From Croceibacterium ferulae (lineage in GTDB: Bacteria > Pseudomonadota > Alphaproteobacteria > Sphingomonadales > Sphingomonadaceae): DNA of 64,000 nucleotides. The stretch spans positions 1-64,000 of the forward strand of contig NZ_QZVQ01000002.1 in assembly GCF_003660445.1 (NCBI RefSeq), in the 5' to 3' direction. The number at the start of each line of letters is the position of its first letter. Position 1 is the first letter of the stretch. Made by a program: the position numbers and the translations under genes. Below, piece by piece: positions 8,765-17,881 of this stretch. The notes under the pieces are model-generated. The model worked only from the letters and a program-made list of their open reading frames with translations, ran no database searches and was not told the origin of the DNA.

Positions 8765-9055
8765 GTGAAGGGCGGCTGGGTCTATACCATGGCGTACACG
8801 GCGCATGGGACGCTGTATGTCGGCGTCACGGCCGACATTGCGGCGCGGGTGACGCAGCATCGCGAGGGGCGTGGGTCGGTGTTCGCCCGCGAACATGGGT
8901 GCACGCGGCTGGTCACCATCGAGCGGCATGAGGGGATCGCGGATGCGATCCGGCGGGAGAAGCAGGTCAAGGCGTGGAAGCGGCAGTGGAAGTTGCGGTT
9001 GATCCGGGCGGGCAATCCGGACTGGCGCGATCTGTCTGAGGATCTGCTGGTTTAG
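8765..9055 (+). CDS. GIY-YIG nuclease family protein
   Basis: A 96-aa single-domain GIY-YIG protein. The two motif strands appear as WVYTMAY and TLYVGVT, followed by the arginine-bearing helix (ADIAARVTQHREG) and the conserved Glu region RREKQVKAWKR. Such stand-alone proteins resemble the UvrC N-terminal nuclease and the YhbQ family. The GTG at 8765 is chosen because the next Met (8789) would delete the first motif strand. No good ribosome binding site is visible. The gene sits beside the inverted repeat at the edge of the accessory pocket; similar genes are common and usually single, so a link to the RelA/SpoT operon is not implied. Confidence 0.85.
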   Translation: MKGGWVYTMAYTAHGTLYVGVTADIAARVTQHREGRGSVFAREHGCTRLVTIERHEGIADAIRREKQVKAWKRQWKLRLIRAGNPDWRDLSEDLLV

Positions 9056-9307
9056 GCCCCCGCTCGCCGCCCCGGCAGGAACCGGCCCTGGACGCGCTCT
9101 CCACCTTCGGCGGCGTCGGACATCGAGGAATTGTCCAGCCCCGCCGGCACATCGGCAACAGTGGCTGTCGGGCTGCAGGCATTGCCGGGCTTATGGTTAA
9201 TGGCGGGGTGCTGTCCCGTTCTACAACAGACAGTCGGATGCAGCCACATTGCAGGCTCCCCAGCAGACAGCTACCAAACTGTTAATCGCTGCATCAGGGG
9301 AAATGCC

Positions 9308-10288
9308 GTGGCCCGCAAGAAGAGCGTTATCAGCAATTTCATCGCTACTGCAGACGGACAGTCCATCGTCGGCACGGCTGGCGATGACATCATGGACAGC
9401 ACATTCAACCACACGACGCTGGTTGGCGGCGACGGTGCCGACACCATCAGCACCAGCCTGACCGGGCGGGCTGAGGATGACGGGCTATATGCCTTCCAGA
9501 ACGGCGGCGTGGGCCGCGACACTCTGACATTCACCCTGCGGGGGCGCGCCTATTATGCCGGGGTGGTGCAGGAGGGCGGCGGCGGGGACGATACGATCAC
9601 CAGTTCCATCGGCCTTGCCATGTACGACTACAGCAACCCGCATTTCGATTATGTCGAGGCTTACGGCATGGGCGGCGGCGGCAACGATGTGATCCGGATG
9701 AGCGCCAGCGTGGGGGGCGGCACTGTCGTCCAGGAGGCATATGGCGGCGTGGGGACAGACGATATCAGCCTGACCGGCTATGCCTATATCGGAACGGTCA
9801 CCCTCTATGCCGAGGGCGGAGCCGGCGATGACAGGATCGAGGCGGTGGCCGACGGTACCTGGCGCACCGACACGACCGTGGAGCTGTATGGCGGGGACGG
9901 CAACGATACGCTGATCGTCAGTGTCCTCGATGGCAACGTGCTCGGCGTGGACCTTTACGGCGGCGAAGGCGACGACATCCTCTCCAACGAGAATATGGCG
10001 TTCAGCGGCCATCTCTATGGCGATGACGGGAACGACGTGCTGAAAAGCGGCTGGAACACGGACTGGCTGGAAGGCGGCGCCGGCGCGGACCTGTTCCATG
10101 TCAGGGCCAGCGATTGGGACATCATCGTCGATTTCGACCTGGCGGAAGGCGACCGGCTGGTGCTGTCCGCCGGCACCAGCGTCACGGGCATGACGCAGAG
10201 CGGCGGGAACACCGTGCTGGTCCTCAATAGCGGGCAGCTGCAATTGCTGGGCGTGACGGATCTGGACCTGTCGCAGGCCTTTGCCTGA
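9308..10288 (+). CDS. RTX calcium-binding repeat protein
   Basis: The 326-aa product consists almost wholly of hemolysin-type calcium-binding nonapeptides: variants of GGxGxDxI recur from about residue 20 to 265 (for example GGDGADTIS, GGDGNDTLIV, GGEGDDILS, GDDGNDVLKSG), ending with a C-terminal beta segment typical of type I secretion substrates. No protease or lipase motif is present, so it is a structural or binding RTX protein, probably secreted. The start is the GTG at 9308 with AGGGGAAA upstream. It converges on uvrA with only 21 bp between stops. It may share an exporter with the protease at the left edge, but no such exporter is in the window. Confidence 0.85.
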   Translation: MARKKSVISNFIATADGQSIVGTAGDDIMDSTFNHTTLVGGDGADTISTSLTGRAEDDGLYAFQNGGVGRDTLTFTLRGRAYYAGVVQEGGGGDDTITSSIGLAMYDYSNPHFDYVEAYGMGGGGNDVIRMSASVGGGTVVQEAYGGVGTDDISLTGYAYIGTVTLYAEGGAGDDRIEAVADGTWRTDTTVELYGGDGNDTLIVSVLDGNVLGVDLYGGEGDDILSNENMAFSGHLYGDDGNDVLKSGWNTDWLEGGAGADLFHVRASDWDIIVDFDLAEGDRLVLSAGTSVTGMTQSGGNTVLVLNSGQLQLLGVTDLDLSQAFA

Positions 10289-10309
10289 GGGCAGGTCCCT
10301 CCCCGCCCC

Positions 10310-13159
10310 TTACTTCGCCAGCAGCGGCGCCAGATATTTGCCGGTGTAGCTGCGCTCCACCTGCACCACCTGTTCCGGCGTGCCTTCGGCGACGATCTCG
10401 CCGCCGCGGACACCGCCTTCGGGGCCGAGATCGATGATCCAGTCGGCGACCTTGATGACATCCAGGTTGTGCTCGATCACCACCACGCTGTTGCCCTGCT
10501 CCACCAGCCGTTGCAGCACTTCCAGCAGCTTGCGCACATCCTCGAAATGGAGGCCGGTGGTCGGCTCGTCCAGGATGTACAGCGTCTTGCCGGTGGAGCG
10601 GCGGGCGAGTTCCTTGGCCAGTTTCACGCGCTGCGCCTCGCCACCCGACAGGGTGGTCGCCTGCTGGCCGACCTTGACGTAGCCCAGCCCCACCTCGTTC
10701 AGCATGTGCATCCGTTCGCGGATGGGGGGGACGGCCTTGAAGAACTCCTCCGCATCCTCGATCGTCATGTCCAGCACGTCCGCGATGGAGAGGCCCTTGA
10801 AGCGCACCTCCAGCGTCTCGCGGTTGTAGCGGCGGCCGTGGCATTCCTCGCAGGTGACGTAAACGTCGGGCAGGAAGTGCATCTCGATCTTGAGCAGGCC
10901 GTCGCCCTGGCACGCCTCGCACCGGCCGCCCTTCACGTTGAAGGAGAAGCGGCCGGGCTTGTAGCCGCGGGCCTGCGATTCCGGCAGGCCTGCAAACCAG
11001 TCGCGGATCAGGGTGAAGCTGCCGGTATAGGTGGCGGGGTTGCTGCGCGGGGTGCGGCCGATGGGCGATTGGTCGATCTCGATCACCTTGTCGCAATGCT
11101 GCAGCCCGGTGATCCTGTCATGCGGGCCGGCCAGGATGCGCGCGCCGTTGAGCTGGCGCGAGGCGCCGGCCTGCAGCGTGTCGATGGTGAAGGACGACTT
11201 GCCCGAGCCCGACACGCCGGTGATGCAGGTAAAGGTGCCCAGCGGGATGGAGGCGGTGACGCCCTTGAGGTTGTTGGCGCGGGCATTGTGGACGGTGATC
11301 TGCTTGCCGTTGCCCTTGCGGCGCTTCTCCGGCACCTCGATCCGGCGCGTGCCGTTGAGATAGGCGGCGGTGAGGGACTTCTTGGATTTCAGGATCTGCT
11401 TGAGCGTGCCCTGCGCCACGATCTCGCCCCCATGCACGCCGGCGCCGGGGCCGAGATCGACCACATGGTCGGCCGTGCGGATGGCGTCCTCGTCATGCTC
11501 GACCACGATGACGGTGTTGCCGAGGTCGCGCAGGCGCTTCAGCGTTTCGAGCAGGCGGTCATTGTCGCGCTGGTGCAGGCCGATGGAGGGTTCGTCCAGC
11601 ACGTAGAGGACGCCGCTGAGGCCGCTGCCGATCTGGCTGGCGAGGCGGATGCGCTGGCTTTCACCGCCGCTGAGGGTGCCCGATGTGCGGTCGAGGTTGA
11701 GGTAGTCGAGCCCGACATTGTCGAGGAAGCCGAGCCGCTCGTTGATCTCCTTCAGGATCGCCTTGGCGATCTGGTTCTGCGTGTCGGTCAGCTTTTCGGG
11801 CAGGCCGGTGAACCAGGCGAGCGCGTTGCTGACGGAGAAGCGGACGGGGGTGGCGATGTCCTCGTTCGCCAGCTTCACCGCCAGCGCCTTGTCGTTGAGG
11901 CGCTTGCCGTGGCAGGTCTCGCACGGTTGTGCGGTCTGGTAGCGTTGCAGCTCCTCGCGCATCCAGGCGGATTCGGTCTGCAGCATGCGGCGGTTGAGGT
12001 TGCCGATCACGCCTTCGAACGCCTTGTCGACGGTGTAGCTCTTGCGGCCGTCCTTGAAGGTGAGCGGGACCTTCTTGCCCTTGGTGCCGTGCAGGATGGC
12101 GTCCTGGTGCTCCGCGCTGAGCTGGTCCCAAGGGGTGGCGAGGTCGAAGCCGAAATGGGCGGCCAGGCTGGCGAGTACCTGCATGTAGTAGGGCGATGGC
12201 GGGTTGGACTTGGCCCAGGGGACGATGGCGCCCTGCTTCAGGCTGAGGGTTTCGTTGGGGACGACCAGCTGCGGGTCGAACAGCTGCTTTTCCCCCAGCC
12301 CGTCGCAGGTGGCGCAGGCGCCTTGCGGGGCGTTGAAGGAGAACAGGCGGGGCTCGATCTCCTCGATGGTGAAGCCGCTGACCGGGCAGGCGAAGCGTTC
12401 GGAGAAGGTGATGCGCTCGGCGCCGTCGGCGAACTTGCCGTCGGCCGGTTCGACATAGGCCAAACCGTCGGCGAGTTTCAGCGCGGTTTCGAAGCTGTCG
12501 GCCAGGCGCGTCTCGATCCCTTCGCGCACGGCGATGCGGTCGACCACGACCTCCAGATCGTGCTTGAACTTCTTGTCGAGCGCGGGGGCCTGCTCGATCT
12601 CGTACAGCTCGCCATCGATGCGGACGCGGGTAAAGCCGGCCTTCTGCCATTCGGCCAGCTCCTTGCGGTACTCCCCCTTGCGGGCGCGCACGACCGGCGC
12701 CAGCAGATAGAGCCGCGTGCCTTCCGGCAGGGCCATCACGCGGTCGACCATGTTGGACACGGTCTGCGCCTCGATCGGCAGGCCGGTGGTGGGGCTGTAG
12801 GGCGTGCCGATGCGCGCCCACAGCAGGCGCATGTAGTCGTAGATCTCCGTCACCGTGGCCACGGTGGAGCGCGGGTTGCGGCTGGTGGTCTTCTGTTCGA
12901 TGGAGATGGCGGGGCTGAGGCCTTCGATGTGCTCCACATCGGGCTTCTGCATCATCTCCAGGAACTGGCGCGCATAGGCGCTCAGGCTTTCGACGTAGCG
13001 GCGCTGCCCTTCGGCATAGATGGTGTCGAAGGCGAGCGAGGACTTGCCCGAGCCGCTGAGGCCGGTGATGACGATCAGCGCATCGCGCGGCAGATCGATG
13101 TCGATGCCCTTGAGATTGTGTTCACGGGCGCCGCGGACGCTGATTTGGGTAAGACTCAT
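10310..13159 (-). CDS. uvrA: Excinuclease ABC subunit A
   Basis: UvrA is the damage-sensing ATPase of nucleotide excision repair and loads UvrB. The 949-aa length is typical. Two ABC modules are visible: Walker [11 protein letters not shown] at residues 33-42 and [10 protein letters not shown] in the second half, with signatures [12 protein letters not shown] and [12 protein letters not shown]. The C-terminal zinc finger is intact (CEAC...CEEC). The first finger reads CPVSGF...CATC, lacking one canonical Cys, which is usual for alphaproteobacterial UvrA. A LexA box lies 13 bp upstream of the start, so it is predicted to be SOS-induced. Confidence 0.98.
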   Translation of the reverse strand: MSLTQISVRGAREHNLKGIDIDLPRDALIVITGLSGSGKSSLAFDTIYAEGQRRYVESLSAYARQFLEMMQKPDVEHIEGLSPAISIEQKTTSRNPRSTVATVTEIYDYMRLLWARIGTPYSPTTGLPIEAQTVSNMVDRVMALPEGTRLYLLAPVVRARKGEYRKELAEWQKAGFTRVRIDGELYEIEQAPALDKKFKHDLEVVVDRIAVREGIETRLADSFETALKLADGLAYVEPADGKFADGAERITFSERFACPVSGFTIEEIEPRLFSFNAPQGACATCDGLGEKQLFDPQLVVPNETLSLKQGAIVPWAKSNPPSPYYMQVLASLAAHFGFDLATPWDQLSAEHQDAILHGTKGKKVPLTFKDGRKSYTVDKAFEGVIGNLNRRMLQTESAWMREELQRYQTAQPCETCHGKRLNDKALAVKLANEDIATPVRFSVSNALAWFTGLPEKLTDTQNQIAKAILKEINERLGFLDNVGLDYLNLDRTSGTLSGGESQRIRLASQIGSGLSGVLYVLDEPSIGLHQRDNDRLLETLKRLRDLGNTVIVVEHDEDAIRTADHVVDLGPGAGVHGGEIVAQGTLKQILKSKKSLTAAYLNGTRRIEVPEKRRKGNGKQITVHNARANNLKGVTASIPLGTFTCITGVSGSGKSSFTIDTLQAGASRQLNGARILAGPHDRITGLQHCDKVIEIDQSPIGRTPRSNPATYTGSFTLIRDWFAGLPESQARGYKPGRFSFNVKGGRCEACQGDGLLKIEMHFLPDVYVTCEECHGRRYNRETLEVRFKGLSIADVLDMTIEDAEEFFKAVPPIRERMHMLNEVGLGYVKVGQQATTLSGGEAQRVKLAKELARRSTGKTLYILDEPTTGLHFEDVRKLLEVLQRLVEQGNSVVVIEHNLDVIKVADWIIDLGPEGGVRGGEIVAEGTPEQVVQVERSYTGKYLAPLLAK

Positions 13160-13171
13160 GGCGCGTTATAT

Positions 13172-13186
13172 GTTCGCGCCCCGTTC
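13172..13186. promoter_or_regulatory. LexA (SOS) box of uvrA
   Basis: GTTC at 13172-13175 and GTTC at 13183-13186 with exactly 7 bases between them match the direct-repeat operator GTTC-N7-GTTC known for alphaproteobacterial LexA. On the minus strand a TATAAC hexamer (13165-13170) lies just downstream, so the box would overlap the uvrA core promoter and block transcription until LexA is cleaved. Confidence 0.85.
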
Positions 13187-13359
13187 CGGGTGCAAGGCGC
13201 GGCAGGCAGGCATTGCGGGGGAAGCGCTGTGTCGGGTCTGTGACGACGGCACGAACGTGTTCAGACGGGAAGAGATTGTGTGGTTTGGCGCCCCTTCTTG
13301 CCGCCGCCGGAGCTAAGTGGATTGGCATGTTGCGGCAGCTATTGGGTGGAAAACGGACC

Positions 13360-13797
13360 CTAGAGCAGGCCGTTGCACTCGGCTCGCTTCATAGCGGCAG
13401 TGGCTTTGTCGAAGATGATTTCGACGTAAATACACCCCCCGTCGCTCACAACCGGTAAGTCGAGCCGGTCATCAAGCCATCGACGTTGCCCAGCGGGCAT
13501 CGACCAAGGAGATTTTTGGTCTGGACACGGCACTTCGCGGCTCGAAAAGTCTTTCATCATTTCTTCGCAGCCCTCGCCGGGAGCAAGCTCGTGCTCGAAT
13601 GGGATGAGGTAGGCGGCAACAATTTCACCTCTCCCTGCATCGGCATAGTATCTGGCGTACTCCGAAAGCTTTGAAGCACCTTCCGGCAGACGAACATTTT
13701 CTTCAAGTCGGCTCATTAGCGCGTCATGCTCTCCTTGCGCCTCCGATGAGCAAGCACAGAGCAGAAGAGTTTCGGCCATTATCTTAAACGGGCTCAT
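13360..13797 (-). CDS. Unknown small protein, possibly lipoprotein
   Basis: A 145-aa product with a short hydrophobic N-terminus containing LLLCACSS, which could be a lipobox, though the hydrophobic run is weak. Otherwise acidic, with Cys at several positions (EGCEEMM, EVPCPDQ, GGCIYVEI, AECNGLL), suggesting disulfides if exported. The base composition is lower in GC than neighbours. I do not recognise the family. The gene stands alone between uvrA and another unknown gene. Confidence 0.6.
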   Translation of the reverse strand: MSPFKIMAETLLLCACSSEAQGEHDALMSRLEENVRLPEGASKLSEYARYYADAGRGEIVAAYLIPFEHELAPGEGCEEMMKDFSSREVPCPDQKSPWSMPAGQRRWLDDRLDLPVVSDGGCIYVEIIFDKATAAMKRAECNGLL

Positions 13798-13954
13798 TCG
13801 CCTGAAATCTCACGTACAACGAACGTCCGCAATGGGGCGTGAACGGTCAGGCGGCTTTCGGCAATAGAAGGCGAGAGCGGCTGGGCCGCTTTCAGGAGCG
13901 TCAAACGGCTTGGAAGGCTGGAGACCGGACAAGCAGCTCAGGGCGCCCGGCCGT

Positions 13955-14272
13955 TCACGCCTTCCGCGCCCGCCGCCATGCCAGCGAGCGCGCATTCGCC
14001 CCCTCCATGTCCAGCGTGCCCGCCGCCGCCTGCCGCCCCAGCGCCACCGCCGCCGCCAGCTGCGCGTCGGTGGCGTGGCGGTAGGCGGGGCGGCGGGGGA
14101 TGGCGGCGTACCAGCAGCCGCCCACCGCATTGTCCAGCAGCACGCGGGCGAAGCAATGGTCGAGCGTGATGGGCCAGCCGCGCGGCACCGCCACTGCCGG
14201 CAGGTCGTGGCGGACCAGCGCGAGCCATTCCGCCTCCAGGGCAGCGCGGGCGGCGGGGGCGAGTGGCGGCAT
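13955..14272 (-). CDS. Unknown conserved small protein
   Basis: A 105-aa soluble protein with a compact pattern: an N-terminal helix (RAALEAEWLALVRHDLPA), a GWPITLDHCFARVLLDNAVGG core, and a C-terminal Ala-rich helix ending in SLAWRRARKA. The LDHCFxRVLLD core looks conserved, and I recall similar sphingomonad proteins carrying loose acetyltransferase labels, but no acetyl-CoA binding motif is visible here. It ends only 11 bp ahead of the SDR gene's stop on the same strand, an arrangement that suggests no strong coupling. Function unknown. Confidence 0.6.
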   Translation of the reverse strand: MPPLAPAARAALEAEWLALVRHDLPAVAVPRGWPITLDHCFARVLLDNAVGGCWYAAIPRRPAYRHATDAQLAAAVALGRQAAAGTLDMEGANARSLAWRRARKA

Positions 14273-14283
14273 GGACTGGCAGC

Positions 14284-15324
14284 CTATGGCCGGGGTTCGG
14301 GGCTCGCGGTTTCCACGCGCCCAGCTTCCCGCGCGGCGTCCTCCCGTTCCATTCTCTCACGCACATCGCCGCGCACGCCGGTGCCTTCAGGCATGGGCTG
14401 GTAGAGGCTACCCGGGGTCGGCGGAGCGGGTGGCGCGGTTTCCACCTGCACGCGGTGCAGCACGTTGCCGGCGAAATCCTCCGCCACGCCGGGCAGCAGG
14501 CGGTGGCCGGTGATCGCCGCGCGCGCCTTGAAGCCGACCGCGATCTCCTTGCGCGGGTGCAGCGCGGCCCAGACGATGGTGTCGGCCACCCGGCCGGGAT
14601 CGTCGAACATCACCATGCGGGGCGTACCGCCGCTGTAATTGGCGGTGTGCGTGAAATAGGGCGTGTCGGACGCCCAGGGCATGACGGTCGCCACGCGGAT
14701 CAGCGGCGTGCGGGCGAGGCGCAGTTCCTGGTCCAGCGCGACGCCGAGCCCGGTGATCGCATGTTTCGAGGCGGCGTAGCTGGCATGGTAGGGGACCGCG
14801 ATCTTCCCCTCCACGGAGGAGACGTTGACCAGCGTGCCGAAGCCCTGCGTGCGGAACTGCCGCAGGGCGGCGTGGCTGCCATAGATCACCCCCTTCAGGT
14901 TCACGTCGATCACCCGCGCGTGATCGGCCATCGGGATATCCTCGAACCGGCCGATCGCGCCGATGCCGGCATTGTTGATCCAGGCGTCGATCCGGCCGAA
15001 GCGGGTCACCGCCGCCTGCGCCAGCGCCTCCACCGCGGCGGGATCGCTGACGTCTGTCGGCACCACCAGCGCCGTGCCGCCGCCGGCGCGCACTTCGGCC
15101 GCGACCTCCTCCAGCACCTCGGCCCGGCGAGCGGCGAGCACCACATTGGCCCCGCCCCGCCCCAGCCGTTCCGCCACGCCGCGGCCGAACCCGCTGGACG
15201 CGCCGGTGACCACAAAGGTCCGGTGCAGCATCAGCCGCTGGTCCGCGCCGGACAGGCGCGGCGCGGCGCAGCCGGGCAGCAGGAGCATGACGAGCAGCAG
15301 CGACAACGGCACCCAGCGGTTCAT
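14284..15324 (-). CDS. SDR-family oxidoreductase with lipoprotein signal
   Basis: 346 aa. The N-terminus is a lipoprotein signal (LLLVMLLLPGC, Cys19). The rest is a classical short-chain dehydrogenase: TGASSGFG nucleotide motif at residues 40-47, NNAG near 120, Ser of VNVSSVEG and the YxxxK dyad (YAASK). The C-terminal 60 residues are a Pro/Glu-rich tail. A membrane-anchored, periplasm-facing SDR is odd because NAD(P)H is not normally available there. An internal ATG at 15231 (Met32) would give a plain cytoplasmic enzyme, but the upstream start at 15324 has the better AAGG ribosome site. Substrate unknown. Confidence 0.85.
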   Translation of the reverse strand: MNRWVPLSLLLVMLLLPGCAAPRLSGADQRLMLHRTFVVTGASSGFGRGVAERLGRGGANVVLAARRAEVLEEVAAEVRAGGGTALVVPTDVSDPAAVEALAQAAVTRFGRIDAWINNAGIGAIGRFEDIPMADHARVIDVNLKGVIYGSHAALRQFRTQGFGTLVNVSSVEGKIAVPYHASYAASKHAITGLGVALDQELRLARTPLIRVATVMPWASDTPYFTHTANYSGGTPRMVMFDDPGRVADTIVWAALHPRKEIAVGFKARAAITGHRLLPGVAEDFAGNVLHRVQVETAPPAPPTPGSLYQPMPEGTGVRGDVRERMEREDAAREAGRVETASPEPRP

Positions 15325-15362
15325 GGCACGGACCTTCTCTGTTATCCTGATTTGCCGCCGTA

Positions 15363-16730
15363 TCAGGGCGGCGACGACCAGCCTCCACCCAGCGCCTGGT
15401 ACAGCGACACCGCGGCGGTCAGCCGGTCGGCACGGATCTGCACCAGGCTCAGTTCGACATTAAGCAGCACGCGCTGGGCGTCGAGCTGCTCCAGATAGGA
15501 GGCGTAGCCGGCGCGGTAGCGGTTGCCGGCATGGCGCAGCGCCTCCGCCACGGCGACGCGCTGCGCGGCGAGTTCGCGTTCCTGTTCGGCCAGCCGGTCC
15601 GTCGCGGCGAGGCTGTCCTCCACTTCGCGGAACGCCACCAGCGCGGTGCGGCGGTAGGTGAAGGCCGCCTGGTCGCGCCGGGCGGCGGCGGCCTCCACAT
15701 TCGCCCCAAGCCGGCCGCCCGCGAACAGCGGCGCGAGCACGCTGGCGCCCAGCGACCAGATGCCGACCGGATCGGCCAGCGCGCTGGACACGGTCAGCCC
15801 GGTGGAGCCGCTGAGCCGCAGGGAGGGCAGGAATTGCGCCCGGGCGGCCGCCAGCGAGGCGTCCGTCGCGGCCAGCGTGAACTCCGCCTGCGCCAGGTCG
15901 GGCCGGCGGCGCAGCAGATCGGCAGGCAGGCCGAGGGGTACGGCCGGGGTCTGCAGGTCTTCCAGCGGGGTGCCCCGTTCGATGGCGCGCGGCGCCTCGC
16001 CCAGCAGGGTGGCGAGGGCATTTTCCTGCCGCCGGATCGCCAGATCGACCTGCGGCAGGATCTGCGCCGTGGCCCGATATTCCGCCTCCGCCTGGCGGAG
16101 TTCGAGCTGCGAGGTGTAGCCGACCTCCGCCCGCGACCGCGCGAGGCGCAGCGCCTCGGCCCGGTCGGCGATCGTTTCCTCGACCACCAGGCGGCGGGCA
16201 TCGAGCCCGCGCAGGGTGATGTAGCCGCTGGCGGTGGCCGCGGCGACGGAGAGCGCGGTGGCCTCGCGCGCGGCCTCGCTGGCGAGGAAGGCGGCGCGGG
16301 CGGCCTCTATCTGGCTGTCGATGCGGCCGAACAGGTCGACCTCGTAAGCGGCCTGGAACAGGGGCTGCAGCCCGGTTGTCTCCGCCGGGGTGCCGAGCGG
16401 GTTGACCGCGCGGGAACGGCTGACGCCGACGCCGCCATCCAGCGTGGGGAACAGCTGCGCGCGGGCCAGCCGTTCATTGGCGCGCGCCTCCTGCACGCGG
16501 GCGGCGGCGACGGCGATGTCCGGATTGTTGGCGCGGGCGGTTTCGACCAGCCGGGCGAGCACGGGATCGCCGAAGCGGTTCCACCAGTCCGCCTCCACCG
16601 GCCCGCCGGTCGCCGGCATGTCCCGCCATGCGGGCGGCGGGGTGATGGTGGCGGCGACGGGCGTCTGCGGATCGGGCGCGGTGCAGCCGGCCGCCAGCAG
16701 CGCCAGGCCGGCGATCGCCAGCCGCCTCAT
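15363..16730 (-). CDS. Efflux outer-membrane factor, NodT/OprM type lipoprotein
   Basis: This 455-aa product is a TolC-like outer-membrane channel. A lipoprotein signal ends in LLAAGC (Cys16), and two tandem OEP repeats follow, with the familiar starts VEADWWNRFGDP and RRRPDLAQAE. The product would form the trimeric barrel-plus-tunnel exit duct for the adaptor and MFS pump encoded directly upstream. Its ATG overlaps the adaptor stop by 4 bp (ATGA), so it is translationally coupled. Substrates cannot be named; such trios export drugs or hydrophobic acids. Confidence 0.92.
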   Translation of the reverse strand: MRRLAIAGLALLAAGCTAPDPQTPVAATITPPPAWRDMPATGGPVEADWWNRFGDPVLARLVETARANNPDIAVAAARVQEARANERLARAQLFPTLDGGVGVSRSRAVNPLGTPAETTGLQPLFQAAYEVDLFGRIDSQIEAARAAFLASEAAREATALSVAAATASGYITLRGLDARRLVVEETIADRAEALRLARSRAEVGYTSQLELRQAEAEYRATAQILPQVDLAIRRQENALATLLGEAPRAIERGTPLEDLQTPAVPLGLPADLLRRRPDLAQAEFTLAATDASLAAARAQFLPSLRLSGSTGLTVSSALADPVGIWSLGASVLAPLFAGGRLGANVEAAAARRDQAAFTYRRTALVAFREVEDSLAATDRLAEQERELAAQRVAVAEALRHAGNRYRAGYASYLEQLDAQRVLLNVELSLVQIRADRLTAAVSLYQALGGGWSSPP

Positions 16731-17881
16731 CGCGCGGGCTGCCGGGCGGGGCCGGGATCCACCCCGGTGTCGACGCGCGCCTCGACCGACATGCCCGGGC
16801 TCAGCCGGCGATAAAGCGGATCGCGCGGGTCGAGCCGGATGCGCACGGCCAGCCGTTGCGGCACCTTCACGAAATTGCCGGTCGCATTGTCGGGCCGGAT
16901 GACGGAGAACTCGCTGCCGGCGGCGGGCGACAGGCGCTCCACCGTGCCGCGGACCTCCGCCCCGCCCAGCGCGTCCACGGTCATGATCGCGGGCTGGCCC
17001 GGCCGGATGCGCGCGGTCTGCGCTTCCTTGAAATTGGCGGAAACCCAGATCTCGGGCGGTACCAGGAACATCAGCTGGCTGCCGGCGGTGACATATTGCC
17101 CCAGGCGGACCGACACCTCGCCCAGCCTGCCGCCCTGCGGCGCGCGGATCACCGTGTTGGCGAGGTCGATCTCCGCCAGCCGCAGCGCGGCGCGGGCATT
17201 GTCCACCGCGGCCTCCAGCCCGGCGCGGCCCACGGTCACGGCGCGCACGTCCTGCTGGCCGATGGTGCGCTGCGCCTCCGCCTGGCGCACGCCGGCTTCG
17301 GCCTGGGCCAGCGCGGCGCGGGTCTGGTCCCGTTCGCGCAAGGACACGGAGCCTTCGGCGACCAGCTCGTCCACCCGGCGCATGTCCGCCTGCGCGCGGG
17401 CCAGCTGCGCCCGGGCGCTCTCGATCCCGGCCTGCTGCCCGCCCAGCGCGGCCTCGCGCGAGCGCTGGTTCTGCTGCGAATTGGCGAGGGTGGCGATCTG
17501 CGACTGCAGGTTCGCGCGGGCCTGCTCCACCCGCTGGCGATAGATCCGGTCGTCGATCCGGGCGAGCACCGCGCCTGTCTCCACCGCGTCGAAATCGCGC
17601 ACGGCGACGGCGACAACATAGCCGTTCACCTGCGGCGCGATAATGGTGGTCTGGCCGCGCACATAGGCGTTGTCGGTCGTCTGGATGCTGCGGCGGAAGG
17701 GCGGCAGGTCCCACGCCCACAGCGCCAGCAGCGCGCCGCAGAGCATCAGCGCCACAAAGGCCAGCGTGGCGGTCCGCCCACCGCGTGGCGGGGCCCAGCC
17801 GCGGCGCGCGGGCGGTGGCTCGGGCGCGACCTCGACCGGGTCCTTCAGCCGTTCGTCCGGTTCGGAAGTGGTGTCGTTCAT
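16727..17881 (-). CDS. HlyD/EmrA-family membrane fusion (adaptor) protein
   Basis: 384 aa. A cytoplasmic Pro-rich N-terminus is followed by one membrane anchor (about residues 38-57), a lipoyl/barrel-sandwich half (NAYVRGQTTIIAPQVNGYV), a long coiled-coil hairpin rich in Ala/Gln/Arg (roughly 110-220), the returning lipoyl half (VIRAPQGGRLG) and a beta-barrel domain. This is the EmrA-type adaptor that bridges an MFS pump in the inner membrane to the outer-membrane factor. Both ends overlap neighbouring genes by 4 bp, which fixes the start at 17881. Confidence 0.93.
   Translation of the reverse strand: MNDTTSEPDERLKDPVEVAPEPPPARRGWAPPRGGRTATLAFVALMLCGALLALWAWDLPPFRRSIQTTDNAYVRGQTTIIAPQVNGYVVAVAVRDFDAVETGAVLARIDDRIYRQRVEQARANLQSQIATLANSQQNQRSREAALGGQQAGIESARAQLARAQADMRRVDELVAEGSVSLRERDQTRAALAQAEAGVRQAEAQRTIGQQDVRAVTVGRAGLEAAVDNARAALRLAEIDLANTVIRAPQGGRLGEVSVRLGQYVTAGSQLMFLVPPEIWVSANFKEAQTARIRPGQPAIMTVDALGGAEVRGTVERLSPAAGSEFSVIRPDNATGNFVKVPQRLAVRIRLDPRDPLYRRLSPGMSVEARVDTGVDPGPARQPAR

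Noticed and set aside
8489-8929. A 146-codon minus-strand frame over the repeat and GIY-YIG gene
   Set aside because: It runs antisense to the nuclease, and its middle is just the translated inverted repeat.
10469-13243. A 924-codon open frame on the plus strand opposite uvrA
   Set aside because: It mirrors uvrA codon by codon, has repetitive Ala/Gly/Asp/His-rich content without domains, and arises from high GC in the third codon position.
13253-13262. GAAC-GT-GTTC palindrome as a second LexA site
   Set aside because: The spacing does not match the alphaproteobacterial direct repeat nor the longer Bacillus-type palindrome, and the site is 100 bp from uvrA.
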